A stretch of 64,000 bases of DNA. Source: JANMCE01 sp963791625 (GTDB lineage Bacteria > Actinomycetota > Acidimicrobiia > Acidimicrobiales > Ilumatobacteraceae). Numbering within the stretch: position 1 is the first letter of the stretch; each line of letters begins with the position of its first letter. Below the pieces are notes generated by a model. The model did no database searches, had not been told where the DNA came from, and saw only the letters and a list, made by a program, of their open reading frames with translations. Location of the stretch: positions 124,001-188,000 of the forward strand of contig CAWBTA010000015.1 of the NCBI GenBank assembly GCA_963791625.1. The letters are read 5' to 3'. This document shows, piece by piece, positions 1-8,458 of this stretch. A program made the translations under genes and the position numbers.

Positions 1-1
1 C

Positions 2-244
2 GCCATCAGTATCGACGAGAACGAAATGGGGCTGTCGTCCATCGGTGTGCCCGTGCGTTCGGAGCCAGGAGGCCCGGTGATCGCGGCCATCTCCATGGCG
101 GGGCCGACGACACGAGTGATCGGTACCCACGAAACGCATCACGCCAGGCTTCTCATACAGGCGGCCGAACGGTTGACCCTCGCGCTACGAGCCGGGCAAA
201 TAAGCCTGCCGGCCTCTCGCCCAGCGCGTGTAACGAAAACCTGA
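2..244 (+). CDS. IclR-family transcriptional regulator, C-terminal fragment
   Basis: The frame is open from base 2 with no start inside the window, so only the last ~80 residues are present. The SIGVPV and VIAAISMAGP segments followed by a closing helix are what the end of an IclR GAF-like effector-binding domain looks like; the DNA-binding winged helix lies outside the window. IclR proteins are dimeric regulators that often control small catabolic loci. The operon at 1162-4712 is a possible target, but that is inference from proximity only. Confidence 0.6.
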   Translation, partial: AISIDENEMGLSSIGVPVRSEPGGPVIAAISMAGPTTRVIGTHETHHARLLIQAAERLTLALRAGQISLPASRPARVTKT

Positions 245-289
245 CCGACACTCCATCCCTTATCCGGCCCGCATAGCGTGGCAAGGATC

Positions 290-1090
290 ATGGACCAGTT
301 TCCCCCGCCCCCTCCGTCCTGGAGTCCGACGCCTCTCCCTCCCCCCGCGCCCCCCGCTGCGCCGGCGGGGTGGCGGCCAGCCGCGCCCGCGGCGTGGCAA
401 CCGGCCGCGTTGCCTCCGCAGCCGCCAGCTCGCAAGACGCCAACTTCTAAGAACGGGACGTGGAGGGTCCCGGCCGCGATCGCCGTCGCTGCCGTTGCGA
501 TCGGCATCGGCGCACTGGCCGCGGTCAGGACGACATCGTCGGCTCCTAAGGCTACGGCCACCACCACACCAGTGACCTCCACGTCGTCGACCACCGCATC
601 CGCCACCAGTCAGCCGGCGCCGGTATCAACGGCAGTCATCACACTCCCGACGACCGCTCCGGTTACCGCCGCGATAACGACGGCGCCGAAGACCGCCACC
701 ACCATCGCAAGCATCGCCCATACGGGCATGACCAGCCTGCAGTTCGCCGGCATCAAATCGGTCATCGAACAGATCGCCCAGGTGGACATTTCTCCCTATG
801 AGGACTGCATTCGGCAGGCGCCGTACACGCTTCAGATGACCGACGCCACCATGATTGTGTGTGTCGACGATGCCGCGCTGCGCTTGCAGTACATCAAGGC
901 TGCGCTTGATCGCTCCGGCCTCACCGCCAGCTCTCCGCCAGCGTTCACGGACTGTTACGAGAACGCGATCGTCGCCGACGAATTCTCGGAGCGGCTGGCG
1001 AACCCCGTTGGTGTCGGCAAGGAAGCCGACGCGTGGGCAATCGATCAGTTCACTGCGGCTGGTTTGGACTGCTCGAAGCCCAACGGCTAG
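290..1090 (+). CDS. Proline-rich single-pass membrane protein of unknown function
   Basis: The protein starts with a cytoplasmic-looking proline/alanine-rich tail (about residues 1-55), followed by one hydrophobic helix (PAAIAVAAVAIGIGALAAV), a Thr/Ser/Ala-rich low-complexity stretch of about 80 residues, and a C-terminal extracytoplasmic domain of ~120 residues. That domain contains four cysteines (EDC, IVC, TDC, LDC) that could form two disulfides. A GTG at 278 lies four codons upstream and is an alternative start; ATG 290 gives MDQFPPPPP. The architecture is common in actinobacterial envelope proteins with a proline-rich cytosolic tail. No domain is recognised and no function is proposed. 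Confidence 0.6.
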   Translation: MDQFPPPPPSWSPTPLPPPAPPAAPAGWRPAAPAAWQPAALPPQPPARKTPTSKNGTWRVPAAIAVAAVAIGIGALAAVRTTSSAPKATATTTPVTSTSSTTASATSQPAPVSTAVITLPTTAPVTAAITTAPKTATTIASIAHTGMTSLQFAGIKSVIEQIAQVDISPYEDCIRQAPYTLQMTDATMIVCVDDAALRLQYIKAALDRSGLTASSPPAFTDCYENAIVADEFSERLANPVGVGKEADAWAIDQFTAAGLDCSKPNG

Positions 1091-1149
1091 CGGCGCCCAT
1101 CGTTCTTGCTGGTGGAACGGTTCTGATGGGACGAACGACGCAAGACGAT

Positions 1150-1155
1150 TAGTGT
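1150..1155 (+). promoter_or_regulatory. Leaderless -10 element for the alcohol dehydrogenase operon
   Basis: TAGTGT sits exactly 6 nt before ATG 1162, the placement expected when transcription begins at the A of the start codon. No Shine-Dalgarno sequence is visible. Inference from spacing. Confidence 0.5.
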
Positions 1156-1161
1156 CCAACC

Positions 1162-2244
1162 ATGCGCGCTGCAGTGTTGTTCGACGGGACCGACCAGCTG
1201 GAAATTGCCGATGTTGAGCACGACGATCCGCGTGGCCGCGAGATCCTCGTGCGGACCCACGCAGTCGGTCTGTGTCATAGCGACTATCACGTCATGGACG
1301 GCACGCTGAACCGTCCGCGGCCGATGATTCCGGGACACGAAGCAGCCGGGGTCGTGGTGGCGGTCGGGCCGAACGTGACGTCGGTGAACGTGGGCGACCA
1401 CGTGGTCACCTGTCTGGTGATGGGGTGCCGAGAGTGCCCCTCATGCCAGGCCGGTGTGCCCACTCAGTGCACGCAACCCGCGGCAACAAAACGGCCCGCG
1501 GGTGAGCCGCCACGGTTGACGATGAACGGCAAGCCGATCGGCGTCATGTCGAATATCGGCGGGCTGGCCGAACGAATCCTGCTGGATGAACGAGCGGTTG
1601 TGGTGGTGCCCAAGGATCTCGATTTCACTCTCGCTCCCCTGTTCGGTTGTGCCGTCGTCACCGGCCTCGGGGCGGTGCTGAATGTCGCGAACGTGCAACG
1701 CGGTGAAACGGTTGCGGTGATTGGGTGCGGCGGTGTCGGGCTCAATGTCATTCAGGGCGCTCGCATCGCCGGGGCCAGTCGCGTCATCGCCGTTGACCGC
1801 AATCCGGACAAGTTCAACCTCGCACGCCGGTTGGGCGCTACGGACACGATCGACGCCAGTGCCGTTGATCCTGTGCTCGCCGTGCGCGAACTGGTGGGCG
1901 CCGGCGTGCACCACGCGTTCGAAGTGGTCGGTCGCGAGACCACGGTGCAGCAGGCGCTCGATATGGCGGCGCCGGGTCACGCCGCGTACCTGCTTGGCAT
2001 CTTCCCCGATACCGGCACGGTCACCTTGCCGACCACCGCCTTTCGGCGCGGTAAGTCGATGGTCGGCGTCTTCATGGGCTCCACCCAACCGCTCCTCGAC
2101 ATCCCCCGCTATATCGACATGCTGACCGCCCGCCAACTTGACGTAGAGTCAATGGTGTCAAGCGTCCTGACACTTGACCAGGTCAACGACGGCTTTGCCG
2201 CCATGGCCCGGGCCGACGGCGCACGCACCGTCATTCGTTTCTGA
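1162..2244 (+). CDS. Zinc-dependent alcohol dehydrogenase (MDR superfamily)
   Basis: A 360-residue medium-chain dehydrogenase/reductase expected to oxidise an alcohol to an aldehyde with NAD(P)+. Visible signatures are the catalytic-zinc segment GLCHSDYHVMDG with Cys and nearby GHE, the structural-zinc lobe with Cys spacing GCRECPSCQAG...C, and the Rossmann glycine motif VIGCGGVGLN near residue 190. It resembles the class III/mycothiol-dependent branch of actinobacterial ADHs, though the substrate cannot be told. It is first in a tight operon with a 2-oxo-alkenoate hydratase (15-nt gap), an SCO6745-like protein and an LLM oxidoreductase, pointing to a catabolic role. The start is supported by the leaderless -10 at 1150-1155. 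Confidence 0.9.
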   Translation: MRAAVLFDGTDQLEIADVEHDDPRGREILVRTHAVGLCHSDYHVMDGTLNRPRPMIPGHEAAGVVVAVGPNVTSVNVGDHVVTCLVMGCRECPSCQAGVPTQCTQPAATKRPAGEPPRLTMNGKPIGVMSNIGGLAERILLDERAVVVVPKDLDFTLAPLFGCAVVTGLGAVLNVANVQRGETVAVIGCGGVGLNVIQGARIAGASRVIAVDRNPDKFNLARRLGATDTIDASAVDPVLAVRELVGAGVHHAFEVVGRETTVQQALDMAAPGHAAYLLGIFPDTGTVTLPTTAFRRGKSMVGVFMGSTQPLLDIPRYIDMLTARQLDVESMVSSVLTLDQVNDGFAAMARADGARTVIRF

Positions 2245-2259
2245 CCGGAAGGAACCACC

Positions 2260-3057
2260 ATGAAACTCACGTCTGCGCAACACAAGAAGGCGGCCAAGGC
2301 GCTGTTCGACGCTCATCTGGCAGGGGGTCAGATCGACTCGGTGTCCACGAAACATCCGAATGCCGATGTGGAGGACGCCTACGCCATCGCACGCGGCGTT
2401 GTTGATCTGAAGTTGAAATCCGGTCGGACCATTAAGGGCCACAAGATTGGTCTCACCTCCAAAGCCATGCAGGCCATCACACTGGCCGAAGAGCCCGACT
2501 ACGGCACCCTTACCGACGACTACTTCCGCTACGAAGGTGCAACGGTGCAGCGGTCGGAGATGAACAACCCGCTGGTCGAAGTTGAGATCGCGTTTGTTAT
2601 GAAGCACGCATTGAAAGGCCCCGGCGTGAACGCCGCCGATGTCATCACCGCTACCGACTACATCTTGCCGTGCCTTGAGATTGTCGACAGCCGCCAAAAG
2701 CGCGGTGGCCCCGGCCCGCTTGTCGACACTATCGCCGACGCTGCCTCTTGTGGATTTGTCGTGCTGGGTGGAAATCCGCGAAAGCTGCACCAGGTCGATG
2801 TTCGCCGCATCGGCGCAGTGTTGCTCATCAACGGATCACAGGAGCAAAGTGGCGTCGCTGCCGCGGTGATGGGCAACCCCATCAGTTCGGTCGCCTGGCT
2901 CATCAACAAGCTCTCGGAGTTCGGCGTCGGGGTCGAGGCCGGTCAAACCATCCTGTCGGGCTCGTTCGTGAAGGCCATCCCATTCGGCGCAGGAGACACC
3001 CTCACGGCCATCTTCGACACCTTGGGCGAAGTCACGCTCGCGGTGGCCAAGGACTGA
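2260..3057 (+). CDS. 2-keto-4-pentenoate hydratase / 2-oxohept-4-enedioate hydratase family
   Basis: A 265-residue member of the MhpD/DmpE/HpaH family, which adds water to 2-oxo-4-enoates made during meta-cleavage of aromatic rings. The diagnostic KGHKIGLTSKAMQ block near residue 65, the EPDYG segment and the metal-ligand ExE region (NNPLVEVEIAFV) are all present, and the length is typical. GHKIGLTSKAMQ is closest to the HpaH branch, so a homoprotocatechuate-type substrate is possible. No ring-cleavage dioxygenase is visible in the window, so the pathway is incomplete here. It lies between the ADH and an SCO6745-like gene in one operon. Confidence 0.88.
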   Translation: MKLTSAQHKKAAKALFDAHLAGGQIDSVSTKHPNADVEDAYAIARGVVDLKLKSGRTIKGHKIGLTSKAMQAITLAEEPDYGTLTDDYFRYEGATVQRSEMNNPLVEVEIAFVMKHALKGPGVNAADVITATDYILPCLEIVDSRQKRGGPGPLVDTIADAASCGFVVLGGNPRKLHQVDVRRIGAVLLINGSQEQSGVAAAVMGNPISSVAWLINKLSEFGVGVEAGQTILSGSFVKAIPFGAGDTLTAIFDTLGEVTLAVAKD

Positions 3058-3058
3058 C

Positions 3059-3835
3059 GTGCCTGCCTCCGAAGAAGTTGTGCTTGCAACTATTCAGCGA
3101 GTGCTCAAGCCGATCCAGCAGTTCGTGCGGGGATGGATGACGGGTGACGAAACCGAACAGTTGGCGCAACGTCTCGGTCTCCGTAGCGGCAACGACGTTT
3201 GGATCGTCGGTCGGGCCGGAGTACTCGGTGACGGAGATGCCGACGTTGCGGCCGCGGGCCTGGGTTTCCTGGGTCGCTCCGGCGTTCGGGCAGCGTGGGA
3301 GTCACTTCCTTCGGGCACCACACCGCGGATGGTTGCTACCGAGTATGCCCGGCTCTGCGCGGCGTGGGGTTCTGAAGCGCTGGCCGTCTTCGACCCGGCC
3401 CACATGGCTCGCATGGACGAATTGGGCCGCCGCATCATCAATGCCGCCGACGGCGCGCTCGGTCCGGTCTTCGCCGGCTGGCGGGCCATGCCGCAACCGA
3501 CCGAGGTAGGTGCTCGCGCCGCACTCACCATGCACGTACTGCGTGAGCTAAGGGGCGGCGCCCACATCGCCGCGGTATTCGCCAGCGGCATCACGCCACT
3601 TGAAGCAGTGCTTGCGTCCCCGGCACCAGCGCCCCGGCACGGGCCAGGTTGGGCCGAGCATCTAAAGTGGGCCGGCCCGTTTCCCGAGACCTCCGACGCC
3701 ATGCGAGCCGCTCGGATGTCGGCCGAGGCGCTCACGTCCCGCATGCTGATTCCGGCATTCTCCACGTTGTCGCCAACCGAGTTGGACGAGTTCGGTGAGC
3801 TTTGCGAAACCACCCGCAACGCCATCGATATGTGA
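3059..3835 (+). CDS. SCO6745-like helical protein
   Basis: A 258-residue mostly helical protein starting one base after the hydratase stop (GTG start). The early DVWIVGRAGVLGDGDADVAAAGLGFLGRSGVRAAW stretch resembles the RAAP-G-V-A-FF/GF-P-V pattern of the actinobacterial SCO6745 family, whose biochemical role is not established. There is no signal peptide and no membrane segment. Position inside the ADH-hydratase-LLM operon suggests an accessory role in the same pathway. The family call rests on the overall pattern only. Confidence 0.6.
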   Translation: MPASEEVVLATIQRVLKPIQQFVRGWMTGDETEQLAQRLGLRSGNDVWIVGRAGVLGDGDADVAAAGLGFLGRSGVRAAWESLPSGTTPRMVATEYARLCAAWGSEALAVFDPAHMARMDELGRRIINAADGALGPVFAGWRAMPQPTEVGARAALTMHVLRELRGGAHIAAVFASGITPLEAVLASPAPAPRHGPGWAEHLKWAGPFPETSDAMRAARMSAEALTSRMLIPAFSTLSPTELDEFGELCETTRNAIDM

Positions 3836-3839
3836 TGTC

Positions 3840-4712
3840 ATGAAGTACGGCACGATGTTCAGCCACGCCGAGATCGGTAACGACCCTGGCGTCATCCGCA
3901 ATTACGTCACGGCGCTCGACGAGGCCGGACTCGACTTCTTGACCGCCCCCGAACATGTCATTGGCGGACATCCCGATCGTCTTCGGGGCGAGGTCCTGCA
4001 CACCTACGACAAGCCGTACCACGAGCCCTTTGTGCTGTTCGGCTTCATCGCCGGAGTAACCCGCCACATCGAACTGGCCACGTCCATTCTCATCCTGCCC
4101 CAGCGACAAACCGCGCTCGTTGCCAAGCAGGCGGCTGAACTCGATCTGCTCAGCGGTGGGCGGCTTCGGCTGGGTATCGGCAGCGGCCGGAACTGGATGG
4201 AGTACGAGGCCCTCAACGTCGAGTTCGCCGAGCGAGGCGAGCGGATGGAAGAGCAGGTCGACGTGTTACGTCACTTGTGGACCGAAGAGTTGGTCACCTT
4301 CGAGGGTCGCTGGCATCACCTCGATCGCATGGGCCTCAACCCCATGCCCGTGCAACGACCGATACCGATCTGGATGGGTTCCTTTGTCGGCAAGGTGGTG
4401 GAGAAGGTGATCAGGCGGGTCGGCCGCACCGCCGATGGTTGGATGTGCCAGATGCAGCCCGGTGACGAAATGACCGCTGTCGTGAGTCGCCTGCGCGGCT
4501 ACGCCCGTGAGGCCGGGCGAGACCCCGACACGCTGGGCATCGAGGGCGTCGCCAGAATCAAGCCGGGCGAGAGTGCCGAGCAGTGGCTCGCAACAGCTCA
4601 CGCATTTGCGACCAGTAGCGCGACCCATCTCAAAGTGATGCCCCTTGGCTTTGAATCGCCCGACGAGATGTTGGCGGCCGTCCTCGCATGGCATGCCGTC
4701 GTCAGCAACTGA
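3840..4712 (+). CDS. LLM-class F420-dependent oxidoreductase
   Basis: A luciferase-like monooxygenase-superfamily TIM barrel of ~290 residues, expected to use F420 (or FMN) to reduce or oxidise an organic substrate. Family marks are MKYGTMFSHAE at the N-terminus, FLTAPEHV, ELATSILILPQRQTALVAKQAAELDLLSGGRLRLGIGSG (core LLM signature) and the PIPIWMGS strand near residue 165. ATG 3840 is chosen: it lies 4 nt after the previous stop and begins at the conserved first strand, whereas the longer frame from 3795 would overlap the upstream gene. It is the last gene of the catabolic operon. Confidence 0.88.
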   Translation: MKYGTMFSHAEIGNDPGVIRNYVTALDEAGLDFLTAPEHVIGGHPDRLRGEVLHTYDKPYHEPFVLFGFIAGVTRHIELATSILILPQRQTALVAKQAAELDLLSGGRLRLGIGSGRNWMEYEALNVEFAERGERMEEQVDVLRHLWTEELVTFEGRWHHLDRMGLNPMPVQRPIPIWMGSFVGKVVEKVIRRVGRTADGWMCQMQPGDEMTAVVSRLRGYAREAGRDPDTLGIEGVARIKPGESAEQWLATAHAFATSSATHLKVMPLGFESPDEMLAAVLAWHAVVSN

Positions 4713-4760
4713 CCGGATTCCCAGCGAAGAGACACGCTCCTCTTAGGTCGAGCAGTCAGA

Positions 4761-6860
4761 ATGCATCCCGTGGATGAACCGTTGGAATCAGGCACGATCG
4801 ACCTGCTCTCGCCTCTCGGCTGGGATGAGCTAACCGTAACGAGGCCGGACTTTCAGATCCCCGATGCTCACCCGATCATTGCCCCGCCGGCATTCATCCG
4901 ACCCGGTCGCGCCAGGCTGGCCGAAATCGTGCTCGCCGGCCTGGCGCTGTTGCTGAATGCCTGGCGTCTCGACCGCAACGGACTGGGCAACTCCTACTAC
5001 GCCGCGGCCGTTCGATCGATGACGACGAATTGGAAGGCGTTCTTCTACGGATCCCTTGACCCCGGCAACTGGATCACCACCGACAAGCCACCGGGCGCAC
5101 TGTGGTTACAGGCGCTGTCCGCTCGCATCTTCGGATACTCGGGCTGGTCACTTCTGCTGCCATCGGCGGTGTGCGGCGCGTTGGCGGTATACCTGTTGAT
5201 CGTGACCGTCCGCCGCGTGTGGGGCACGAGCGCCGGGCTCGTCGCGGGAGGCGCCTTAGCGTTCACCCCGGCGGTGGTTGCAGTGAGCCGATCGAACAAT
5301 CCCGACGCCTTGCTCATGCTCGCCGTGGTTGCCGCGGCGTGGGCGACCGAGCGGGCCATCACGACCAAGCGGGTTCGCTGGCTGATGCTCGCCGGCGCGA
5401 TCTGCGGATTCGGCTTTCTCACCAAGCTGCTGGTCGTTGGGCTGGTCATGCCGGGGTTGTGGTCCGGCTATCTGGTTGCCGCGCGCGAGCCCTTCACCAA
5501 GCGTTGTCTCCATCTCGTCGCGGCAACCGGTCTCTTCGCAACAATCTCGCTCGCGTGGATAGCGGCCGTCGATCTCACGCCCACGACCAGTCGCCCCTAC
5601 ATCGCAGGATCGACCAACAACACGGCGCTCGATCTCGCGTTCGGTTACCGCGGCGTTGGTCGGTTGACGGGAACGTCCTACGACGGTGGCGGTCCCGGGC
5701 CCAACGGACCCGGCGGCGGCTCCGGTCGGCCGCCCGGAGGATTCCCCGGTACGGCTGCGGGCGGGTTCAGTGTTGACGAGTTCGGTGGCAGGACAGGCAT
5801 CGACCGGTTGTTCAACAACGGCATGGGTGATCAGGTGATGTGGCTTGCGCCCATTGCCGCGATGTCGCTTGTCGCGGCAGCAATTGCTGCGGTTCGTCGC
5901 CGCAGCCGAGATGCCCGGCTGGGGTCACTGGTCCTGTTCGCCGGGTGGACCGCGGTTACGTTCGTGGTGTTCTCGTTCATCAGCGGGGTGTTCCATAACT
6001 ACTACGTCTCGTTCCTCGCGCCGGCGGTCGCCGCGCTCTGCGGCATCGGTGCCTCATTCGCCATTCACGGCGGCCGCGTTGGACGATGGATGACGGCGGT
6101 GGCCTTGGTGGGCACCGGATTTGTCCAAGTCGCTTTCATCAGCCGCGTCGGTGGATTTGGCTGGCTGAAAGTGACGCTTGCAACGGGGGTACTGCTGTTC
6201 TTGCTCAGTACGCTGGCTTCGCTGCTGCAGTTGGGTCGCATGCGCCGGTTCGGCAGTGGCCTCGGGATTGTGGCGTGGCTGGTTGTGCTTGTCGCTCCGG
6301 GTACGTGGGCGCTGGCCGGCACGACGCATCCGCAGAACGCCACCTTCCCCGATGCACGCCCGGAGGTCGCCGGTGTCGTCCCGTTCGGCGTGCCTGGTGC
6401 TCCCGGCCTCCCTGGCTCACAACCGCCGCCGGGCGCGCCGATCGTTCCCGCTGGCAGAGGGGGGCCACCATCCGGTCCGACCGGGCTCGACGGAGCGATG
6501 CTCGATTGGCTAAGGACCCAACGCACCTCGGAGAAATGGCTGGTTGCGGTCCAGAGCGCGATGCAGGCGTCATCGGCCCTCATTGCCGGAGACTCTGTCA
6601 TGCCGATCGGTGGCTTTTCCGGAGGTGACGCGTCACTATCGGTCGAGCGATTGGCTGATCTGATCCAGAAGAGCGACCTCCGGTTCGTCATGACCGGCGG
6701 CGGATTCGGCGGGCCTCCTCGGGCCGACGGGGCAACCATCATGGGTGCGGTCGAGACGGCGTGCGTTCCGGTTTCCGCCGCGACATGGGGTGGGTCCGGA
6801 AGCAGCAGTCTGTTTGACTGTGCCGGACAAGCCAACAACGTCCGAGCCAACGCTCCCTGA
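4761..6860 (+). CDS. ArnT-like glycosyltransferase, GT39/PMT family, polytopic
   Basis: A 699-residue integral membrane protein with about ten hydrophobic segments. The first lumenal loop carries the acidic LDRNGLGNSYYAAAVRSM and NWITTDKPPGALWLQALSARIFG segments typical of ArnT/PMT-type transferases, which move sugars from polyprenyl-phosphate donors to lipids or proteins outside the membrane. Two Gly/Pro-rich inserts (about residues 310-335 and 535-575) interrupt the body, a recurrent feature of actinobacterial GT39 proteins. It appears monocistronic; acceptor unknown. Confidence 0.85.
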   Translation: MHPVDEPLESGTIDLLSPLGWDELTVTRPDFQIPDAHPIIAPPAFIRPGRARLAEIVLAGLALLLNAWRLDRNGLGNSYYAAAVRSMTTNWKAFFYGSLDPGNWITTDKPPGALWLQALSARIFGYSGWSLLLPSAVCGALAVYLLIVTVRRVWGTSAGLVAGGALAFTPAVVAVSRSNNPDALLMLAVVAAAWATERAITTKRVRWLMLAGAICGFGFLTKLLVVGLVMPGLWSGYLVAAREPFTKRCLHLVAATGLFATISLAWIAAVDLTPTTSRPYIAGSTNNTALDLAFGYRGVGRLTGTSYDGGGPGPNGPGGGSGRPPGGFPGTAAGGFSVDEFGGRTGIDRLFNNGMGDQVMWLAPIAAMSLVAAAIAAVRRRSRDARLGSLVLFAGWTAVTFVVFSFISGVFHNYYVSFLAPAVAALCGIGASFAIHGGRVGRWMTAVALVGTGFVQVAFISRVGGFGWLKVTLATGVLLFLLSTLASLLQLGRMRRFGSGLGIVAWLVVLVAPGTWALAGTTHPQNATFPDARPEVAGVVPFGVPGAPGLPGSQPPPGAPIVPAGRGGPPSGPTGLDGAMLDWLRTQRTSEKWLVAVQSAMQASSALIAGDSVMPIGGFSGGDASLSVERLADLIQKSDLRFVMTGGGFGGPPRADGATIMGAVETACVPVSAATWGGSGSSSLFDCAGQANNVRANAP

Positions 6861-6905
6861 ACGAACGGCATGTAGCGCCGCTCCTGCGGCCCAGGATCGT
6901 TCGCC

Positions 6906-7835
6906 GTGTGGCACAGTTCTGTTGTGCATCGATATCGGCGTCTGGTTGGTATTGCCTGCATCGTCGCGCTCCAGGCGTGCAGTTCTTCTCCCAAGTCGAC
7001 CGCGCCCTGCCCGCCAAGTCCCTTCGCCAGCAAGCGGACACTCGTCATTGCCCATGCCGGCGGCGAAGGCCTCGGGCCGGCAAACACGATCGAGGCAATG
7101 AAACTGTCGATGGCCGCCGGTGCCGACGTGAACGATGCTGACGTGCACATCACCTCTGATGGTGTACTCGTCGCCATTCACGATGACTCCGTCGATGCCA
7201 CTACCGACGGCATCGGCATGGTCGGCGACATGACCTTCGCCCAACTCGAAAAGCTGGACGCCGGCGCCAAGTTCGCCGGGCCGAACAACGACTTTCCCTT
7301 CCGAGGAAAGGGCGTGAAGATTCCGACCGTCGAAGAGATCCTTACGACGTTTCCGGAGACGCTGACCTCACTTGAGTTCAAGGTGCACGGTGATGCACCG
7401 AAGGCGATGTGCACGCTGCTGCGACGGCTGAAGCGAACGAAGAACGTCTACATGTCCTCCAAGACCGACGACATGATCGAGGAGTTCAACACCCTCTGTC
7501 CCGAGGTGGTCAGTACCGTCACCGACGCTCTGGTGCCCGTCATGCGGGAGGCTCAGACAAGCGGACGAGCTTGGTGCTCACCGGTCCCCATTGGCCAACC
7601 GCCATTCAACGAGGCTCGGATGACAGCAGCCTCCTTGAAGTGGTCGCATGATCACGGGTTGGCCACCTACACGTGGACCGTCGACAACCCCAAAGACATC
7701 ACCTATCTGGTGAACCTCGGCGTCGACGCGATCTACACCACGCGACCCGACGTTGCTCGCAAGATCGTTGATCAACTGAAGCCGGACAAGAGCTCCGGCA
7801 ATCGACCGCCAGCCATGCCGGCGACCACGACATAG
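6906..7835 (+). CDS. Glycerophosphodiester phosphodiesterase-like lipoprotein
   Basis: Starts at GTG 6906 with a lipoprotein signal: Arg-rich n-region, LVGIACIVALQ h-region and lipobox LQAC, so the mature protein is probably lipid-anchored outside the membrane. The GDPD catalytic layout follows: IAHAGG, then the metal-binding E/D segment (here ADVNDADVHITSDGVLVAIHDD), LEFKVHG in mid-barrel and a C-terminal TWTVDNP...YLVNLGVDAIYTTRPD. The usual HRG is HAG and the usual E-x-D segment reads D-x-D, so catalysis may be altered. The 3' end overlaps the convergent 7772-8407 gene by 64 nt. Confidence 0.85.
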   Translation: MWHSSVVHRYRRLVGIACIVALQACSSSPKSTAPCPPSPFASKRTLVIAHAGGEGLGPANTIEAMKLSMAAGADVNDADVHITSDGVLVAIHDDSVDATTDGIGMVGDMTFAQLEKLDAGAKFAGPNNDFPFRGKGVKIPTVEEILTTFPETLTSLEFKVHGDAPKAMCTLLRRLKRTKNVYMSSKTDDMIEEFNTLCPEVVSTVTDALVPVMREAQTSGRAWCSPVPIGQPPFNEARMTAASLKWSHDHGLATYTWTVDNPKDITYLVNLGVDAIYTTRPDVARKIVDQLKPDKSSGNRPPAMPATTT

Positions 7836-8407
7836 AGATCTTCCATCGTGTCGATATCCCGGTGCGATGGCAGCATTGTGGTGCGAAGTCTCAGCAGATC
7901 AAGCTGACGCCGTTGTGCTGCAGCGGTCCGCGATGTGCTCATGGGAACGTTCTCGAACACGGTCGCCACGTCAACACCGCGGCGCAGGCCGATAACCCAA
8001 TAGCCGCCATCGTCGGCCAGACCAAGCACGGCATCCGCTCCATCGGCAAGAGCGGTGAGTCCGGCCGACAACTGTTGGATGGTGGCCTGCGGTGTGTCCA
8101 TGGCAACGACGATTCCCGCATCCCCGACGTCGGAGAACGCCGCCGCGAGTCGCTCGGCCAGCCCATGGCCGCGCTGCGGTATGACCTCAAAGATGTCAGG
8201 AATCCACGAACCGGGTTCGCCGTCAAGAACGAGCACATGGCGCACCGCGGGCACCGAGGCCGCTGTATCCAACGTGTCGAGCAGGCATGCCCACGCGACG
8301 TCACACGCCTGTTCAAGGGACAGCGGTGGACACAGGCGCGTCTTTACCCGCCCAACCTCGGGGGTCTTGGCGATGACCATCATCGCCCCGGCGAGGACGT
8401 CGGTCAT
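7772..8407 (-). CDS. TIGR04282/DUF2064 glycosyltransferase
   Basis: A 211-residue nucleotidyl/glycosyltransferase-like protein. AKTPEVGRVKTRLCPPL is the N-terminal signature of the DUF2064 (TIGR04282) family, which in some bacteria sits in arsenosugar clusters; the mid-protein ADDGGYWVIGLR is the sugar-nucleotide site seen throughout the family. Upstream on the same strand is a CMD-radical SAM gene, recalling the partners of arsenosugar loci, but no ArsM methyltransferase is present in this window, so that pathway is only a possibility. It runs convergently into the GDPD gene. Confidence 0.82.
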   Translation of the reverse strand: MTDVLAGAMMVIAKTPEVGRVKTRLCPPLSLEQACDVAWACLLDTLDTAASVPAVRHVLVLDGEPGSWIPDIFEVIPQRGHGLAERLAAAFSDVGDAGIVVAMDTPQATIQQLSAGLTALADGADAVLGLADDGGYWVIGLRRGVDVATVFENVPMSTSRTAAAQRRQLDLLRLRTTMLPSHRDIDTMEDLYVVVAGMAGGRLPELLSGFS

Positions 8408-8458
8408 CGAACTACGAAGGTTGCCGTGGCGACCCGACCGGGCCGCTCATACCTACGC

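Noticed and set aside
6877..6890. GCCGC-TCCT-GCGGC hairpin after the GT39 gene as a terminator
   Set aside because: Only a 5-bp stem with no following T tract; too weak to call.
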